A program made the translations under genes and the position numbers. The notes under the pieces are model-generated. The model saw only the letters and a program-made list of their open reading frames with translations, was not told where the DNA came from and searched no databases. DNA of 64,000 bases from Narthecium ossifragum (Eukaryota > Streptophyta > Magnoliopsida > Dioscoreales > Nartheciaceae), in assembly GCA_963920575.1 (NCBI GenBank), contig OY986970.1, positions 3,687,654 through 3,751,653 on the forward strand. The letters are read 5' to 3'. Each line of letters starts with the position of its first letter. The stretch's first letter is position 1. This document shows positions 60,013-64,000 of the stretch, piece after piece.

Positions 60013-60593
60013 CTGTCGTACCTTATTGTAAACTGACAATCATCTTGAACGGCCAAAGATGAGAAGATACAAAACAATAGTAGTAGAAATGTTTTAATGG
60101 AGGAGCCGAAGAAGATGATAAGAATCTTTCACACCAAAAGATCTTGAGAAATATAAAGCAGATATACCAGTTATGGGAGTTAAAAGCACATTTAGTATTA
60201 TACGTAAAGCATTTAAGCCATTTTAGAACATATTTAATCATTAACAAACCAATTCCAACTCGGAACAAGATAGACAAATAGTTGGAAAAACTAAACTAGT
60301 GAATCAATGACATGTTTGAATATGAATCCCACAAGAACAAAATTCTGACATTCTGAAGCTGCTATGCATAGCTAAATACCATATTCACCAGGACACGACT
60401 AGAATCCAACAAAGATGAACAAAATTAGGTTGTTCCAATTAACCGGAAGAGGATGGAGGCTAAATGCAGGAGACCCATACCCATGTGCTAGATCTCAATT
60501 TCCCTCTCTATCCCTCCCTCTATCAACACCAGAATAAATGAACATAAAAATGGAGCAATAGAAGGCGATGACAAGTGAACGAATGAACAGTCA
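60013..60593 (-). other. 3' flank of the BES1/BZR1 gene
   Basis: Probable 3' UTR and downstream DNA on the minus strand. No other feature seen. The LINE at 58780-60003 inserted just beyond it. Confidence 0.5.
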
Positions 60594-62832
60594 TCAGGCA
60601 TCAGATCTAGTCCTTGAGCTCCCAAGAGTAAGTTCCAGATCGTCGGATCCACACTCTTCGTGAATCCTCTCCCCCTCCCAGGGCTTCACTAGCCCGCCGG
60701 CAGGGAAGCAGCCATTGCTACTGCTTCCAAATGCGAATTCATCCGCAACGCCATCAGACATTTGAACATCTGTGTGAAGAGGAGCACCGGTGACCACAGG
60801 GGAGCAAGTCCCGCTCTGTCCAGGGGTCCACATTCTGGAAGAGCTCCCAGTAGCCACTGACTCCTTCAAGAAGCCAAAGGGATTGGATGAAACAAGGCTG
60901 AAGGTGGGAGACGAGGGGCCTCCGGACGGTAACCGGAGCCCTGCAAGCCAGGCAGGATCAGGCACGACATGGCGACCAGGACTAGGCGGGGTGGATGATG
61001 GCTGGAAAGCGTACTGCGCTCCAGCCCATGATGGCTGTGCGCTAGGATCGTCCCAGTCGGTCTTAATACGGGGGGTGCGGGCAGTTGGGGAGCTTAAAGG
61101 TGGTGTCACCGGAGCACTGATGGAACCTCCGTGAATGCCTCCGTGAAAGTAGAGATGGTGATGGATGGGTAGCTTGGGAGAGGAGGCCGAGGAGGAAGCT
61201 GATGAAAGGTTCTTGAGCCATGGGATGAGGGGGTTGGCATTGCCAACGTTGACATTGTTGCCGTTGGTGACATATGAGGAGGATGCAGGGCTTGGGACGG
61301 AAGACGAAGCGGGGCTTGGGTTGTATGATGCGTATGGGCTAGGCTGGTAGGATGAGCATGGGCTTGGGGAGGCCGAACCCCCAATCACCTCCATGCGATC
61401 CATTGGCTTGCAACCCTGCAAAACATAGAAGAGAACAAATAAAGAGAAGAGTTAGATACATTCTGAGCCTTGTTCATAAATGCTTCTCTTAGCAACAATA
61501 TTTTCATTGCTTGATGCTGAACAAGAACACTCATCCAAACACACCAGGTACCATTGGAAAGGTGCTAGGTGGAAAAACCAACAGGTGGTCGTCATATGCA
61601 CGGCGATGGCAAGTTAGAGAGTACTTGTTAGACGATTGGAAGGGGAGACAGCGAAGTTCAAGGGAAGGGTGGGATGGTGTCTGTATCCAAGTAGATGCTT
61701 CTATGGCACAGGGCACAGTGGGTGCGGGGCTTGGAGTTGTATGCAAGGATAAAGAAGATACGCTTAATTAGACATACTCTAATTTCAGTCCAGCAATTTC
61801 TATTCAGAATGGTGAGATTGGGGCAGTTAAATATGGGATGATGAAGGCATTTGAAAGAGGAGAAAGGAAGATAGTGTTAGAAAGTGACTCGAGATTTGCA
61901 TTTGGTGCGGACTGGCTGGCTAGAGAGTCTCGCGTTTTGGGGTTGTCTTTTGGTTGTACAGATTCCTCGTGGGTTTGTCCTGAGAAACCAGTTTTCCCCT
62001 CCTTATAGGGTTTTATTTTAGTTTGTAGCCTACAGGGCTTAGCTTGTAAAAAAAAGAAAAGAAAAGGATCGTCGTCATATGGACGAGAGCAAATAACTTG
62101 TTGCTAATATTGTAAGCTTACAAAAGTCAACTAATTCCATTTCACTTAAATCTATGTCAGCTATGTGCTTCATCTGAATTAGATGGATTACATGTGCAAG
62201 ACACATGCATTTCTCTAGAACGCCGTCCGACCCACACATTAACTTGATAATTTAGTAGCATGTGCAGCTGCGTGAGCCTGAAGCTGCCTATAATTTATCT
62301 GCTAAAGTGTATAAATTATACTTTCTGCTACCACTTATCCCCAATTCCTTTGGGCAGAGTCTCTCTTAAATAGCATTTTCACCCTTAAGAAGTGGCGAAA
62401 TATCGACTGGTAAAACCCAAGAGTATCTTTCCCCATCTTTCCTAATAACACCGATATTCCATAAAGCACTATCTAGAAGCCAATAAGATCCCTTCAATTA
62501 CAATTAACAGGAGTCCATCCTTGCCATCATAATACTACTTCAAAAACTCTGTCCATTAAGTTATCAACAATGCCATACCTGCTCAACTCTCAACTCCCAA
62601 CTCCCAACGTTGTGGACTTTTCTCTAATTAAGATATAACAATGGAAAGCAAAAGGTGACCCAGCTTAATTTCTCGTAGGTGTGATCCCAACATCCACCTC
62701 CCGGTCCTTTTCTCCCGCAAAATTTGACCTTATTTTTCTCCCCAACCCAGTTTTTTCCCCACCCATTCATATTATCCTAACACCCCGTACGTAGCCAACT
62801 CTCCGCCCACCCAGGTCCCCCACGGGAATACA

Positions 62833-62876
<44 letters not shown>

Positions 62877-63864
62877 CTCTCTATCTCCTGTATTATACAT
62901 CGGGGAGTGGAGCTCACGTGACGCCCTCCTTTACTCACCCTCTAGCTGAAGGAATAAAGACAGCACTCAATAGCCCCAAGATCCTTTCTCGTTCTCAACA
63001 GGGAGTCTGGGAACGCGTGCCTAGGAATTACGGCCGCGCCAGCCCAGCCACCCCACGAGCTCAAGCCCCCCTTCCGGACAACGGACTGGCCGGAGCAGGG
63101 AACTTGGTCCGCCAAAGGAGAGCAATTCCGTCAACTCTCGACAGGCACTGACCAGGCGAATTCGCCTGGGTCGCGTGGTATGGTACACCGATGACTACGT
63201 GGCATCGCCGTATCCCATTGGCTCCTGCTATCCCGCCCGGATTCCAGAGCTCTGGTGTTATAAAAATGAGTTTTTTAAGCAGGAAATGGGTGTGACGTGC
63301 GCCGACTGTTCCAGGGACGAGGAATCCTAGCCGTTCAGTGCAAACTAATTCTAAAACACTTTAATAAATGAATAAACTAGGCAGAACCTGGGCGTCTCGG
63401 GCCAAACTCCACACGGCATCCGAGACGCACAACGGCGCAGATTAATAAAAGCACGCGGATCTACCTAATGTGTGCGGTTAAACCGGCGCTGGTCAGCAAG
63501 CCGGCGATGGAACTCGATCCTCTCCGATCGCCGGCGATCAACCGTAGCACGCGAGGTCTCTAATTTTCCGGATAGAGAGTTATAGAAAAAACCAAAGAGA
63601 GTTGAGGATGGGTAGGGGCAGTGCGGTTACCTTCCGGTAAGTGGTGCCGTCCTCCTCGACGGTCCACCCGGCCTCAGCGCAGACGGCCTTGAGGACCTCG
63701 TTGTTGTCGCAGTGCTTAGGGAGCTTATAGTTACCGTACATCCGCAGGCCCGCATAGATCTTCGCGGCGATCGCCCGGCGCCTCCGCTCTCGCCTCTTGT
63801 TGTTCTCCCTCTCCTTCCACGTCGGCATCCTCGTCCCCGAAGTCATCGCCCCGCCGGAGACCAA
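60594..63864 (-). CDS. BES1/BZR1-family brassinosteroid transcription factor (BEH4-like)
   Basis: Two exons: 63631-63864 and 60594-61415 (donor GTAACC, acceptor TTTGCAG), giving 351 residues; MTSGTR at residue 7 is an alternative start matching the usual family N terminus. The N-terminal basic helix-loop-helix-like domain ([49 protein letters not shown]) binds E-box and BRRE sites. The Ser/Pro-rich middle holds many GSK3/BIN2-type sites ([16 protein letters not shown]). The C terminus has [20 protein letters not shown], with an EAR-type LELTL repression motif. It acts in the nucleus in brassinosteroid output. The 2.2-kb intron carries a LINE scrap and a CT microsatellite. All hallmarks are present. 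Confidence 0.95.
61599..62070 (+). mobile_element. truncated LINE in the BES1/BZR1 intron
   Basis: An RNase H fragment ([20 protein letters not shown]) with diverged downstream sequence ([13 protein letters not shown]) leads to AGCC-TACAG-GGCT and an A-rich tail. GTCGTCATATG flanks it (61588-61598 and 62071-62081). It lies opposite to the gene. A stop at 61769 and missing parts make it inert. Confidence 0.82.
62838..62875. repeat. CT dinucleotide microsatellite
   Basis: About 17-19 CT units in the BES1/BZR1 intron. The rest of the intron up to 63630 shows no other feature; an ORF at 62918-63151 has no known domain. Confidence 0.95.
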
Positions 63865-64000
63865 TCACAAGGGCCAAAGAATCGAAACCGGCTGGGGGAG
63901 CCCGGAGCCGGGAATCACCGTAGCCAAGCCGGATTTGGAGCGATCTCGCCGGGTAATCTACGAATCTGAGCTCTTCTCTACAAGTAAAACGAAGTGCGAA

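Overview
This is plant nuclear DNA, probably from a monocot (low confidence; no species named). It holds GT-AG introns, a BES1/BZR1 transcription factor, LRR-malectin receptor kinases of the LRR-VIII-2 type, and a dense mix of plant transposons: Ty3/gypsy chromovirus, Ty1/copia, L1-type LINEs, PIF/Harbinger, hAT, Mutator-like elements and MITEs. Two hundred Ns (54003-54202) mark an assembly gap. Intact-looking host genes are few: one complete LRR receptor kinase (24 exons, 37890-48121, +), one BES1/BZR1 gene (60594-63864, -) and one small secreted cysteine-rich protein gene (53468-53794, -).

Layout. 1-1075 is a fragment of an LRR-malectin kinase, broken by a truncated gypsy element with integrase, chromodomain and 3' LTR (about 1076-4672). 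From about 5.2 to 21.8 kb lies a PIF/Harbinger transposon with transposase, Myb-like gene and a third small ORF. Its transposase is split by a nested stack: solo LTR B (7466-18163, TSD TCCAC) holds LTR element D (9637-17961, TSD GATAT), which holds solo LTR C (11378-13547) and a truncated copia element (15593-17530). 21.8-24.6 kb is a MITE-rich, AT-rich stretch with a captured kelch fragment and a scrap of a kinase exon. 24592-30608 is a nearly complete L1 LINE with a perfect 19-bp TSD. 31258-32175 is the 3' end of another kinase copy. 32.3-37.4 kb holds LINE pieces, a MITE and a solo LTR of family D.

37.9-48.1 kb is the intact kinase gene. Its 4.2-kb first intron carries a Mutator-like element with captured cytochrome P450 pieces and a GC-rich hAT element. 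48.7-52.9 kb is a decayed tandem copy of the same kinase, hit by a 1.6-kb solo LTR and a LINE tail. 53.4-58.7 kb holds the cysteine-rich gene, the gap, AT-rich MITE-like DNA, a pseudogene of a peroxisomal enoyl-CoA isomerase and a solo LTR. 58.8-60.0 kb is a 5'-truncated LINE. The BES1/BZR1 gene closes the window, with a LINE scrap in its intron.

The most unusual pattern is an array of 26-bp hairpins (10-bp arms, 6-nt loop) found both in a gypsy LTR (3072-3412) and in a copia LTR (15712-16215). The arms show compensatory base changes and one 26-mer is identical between the two superfamilies. LTRs B, C and D carry analogous GATCGATC palindromes. Positions and reading frames were worked out by eye; family names rest on motif recognition, not on database searches.
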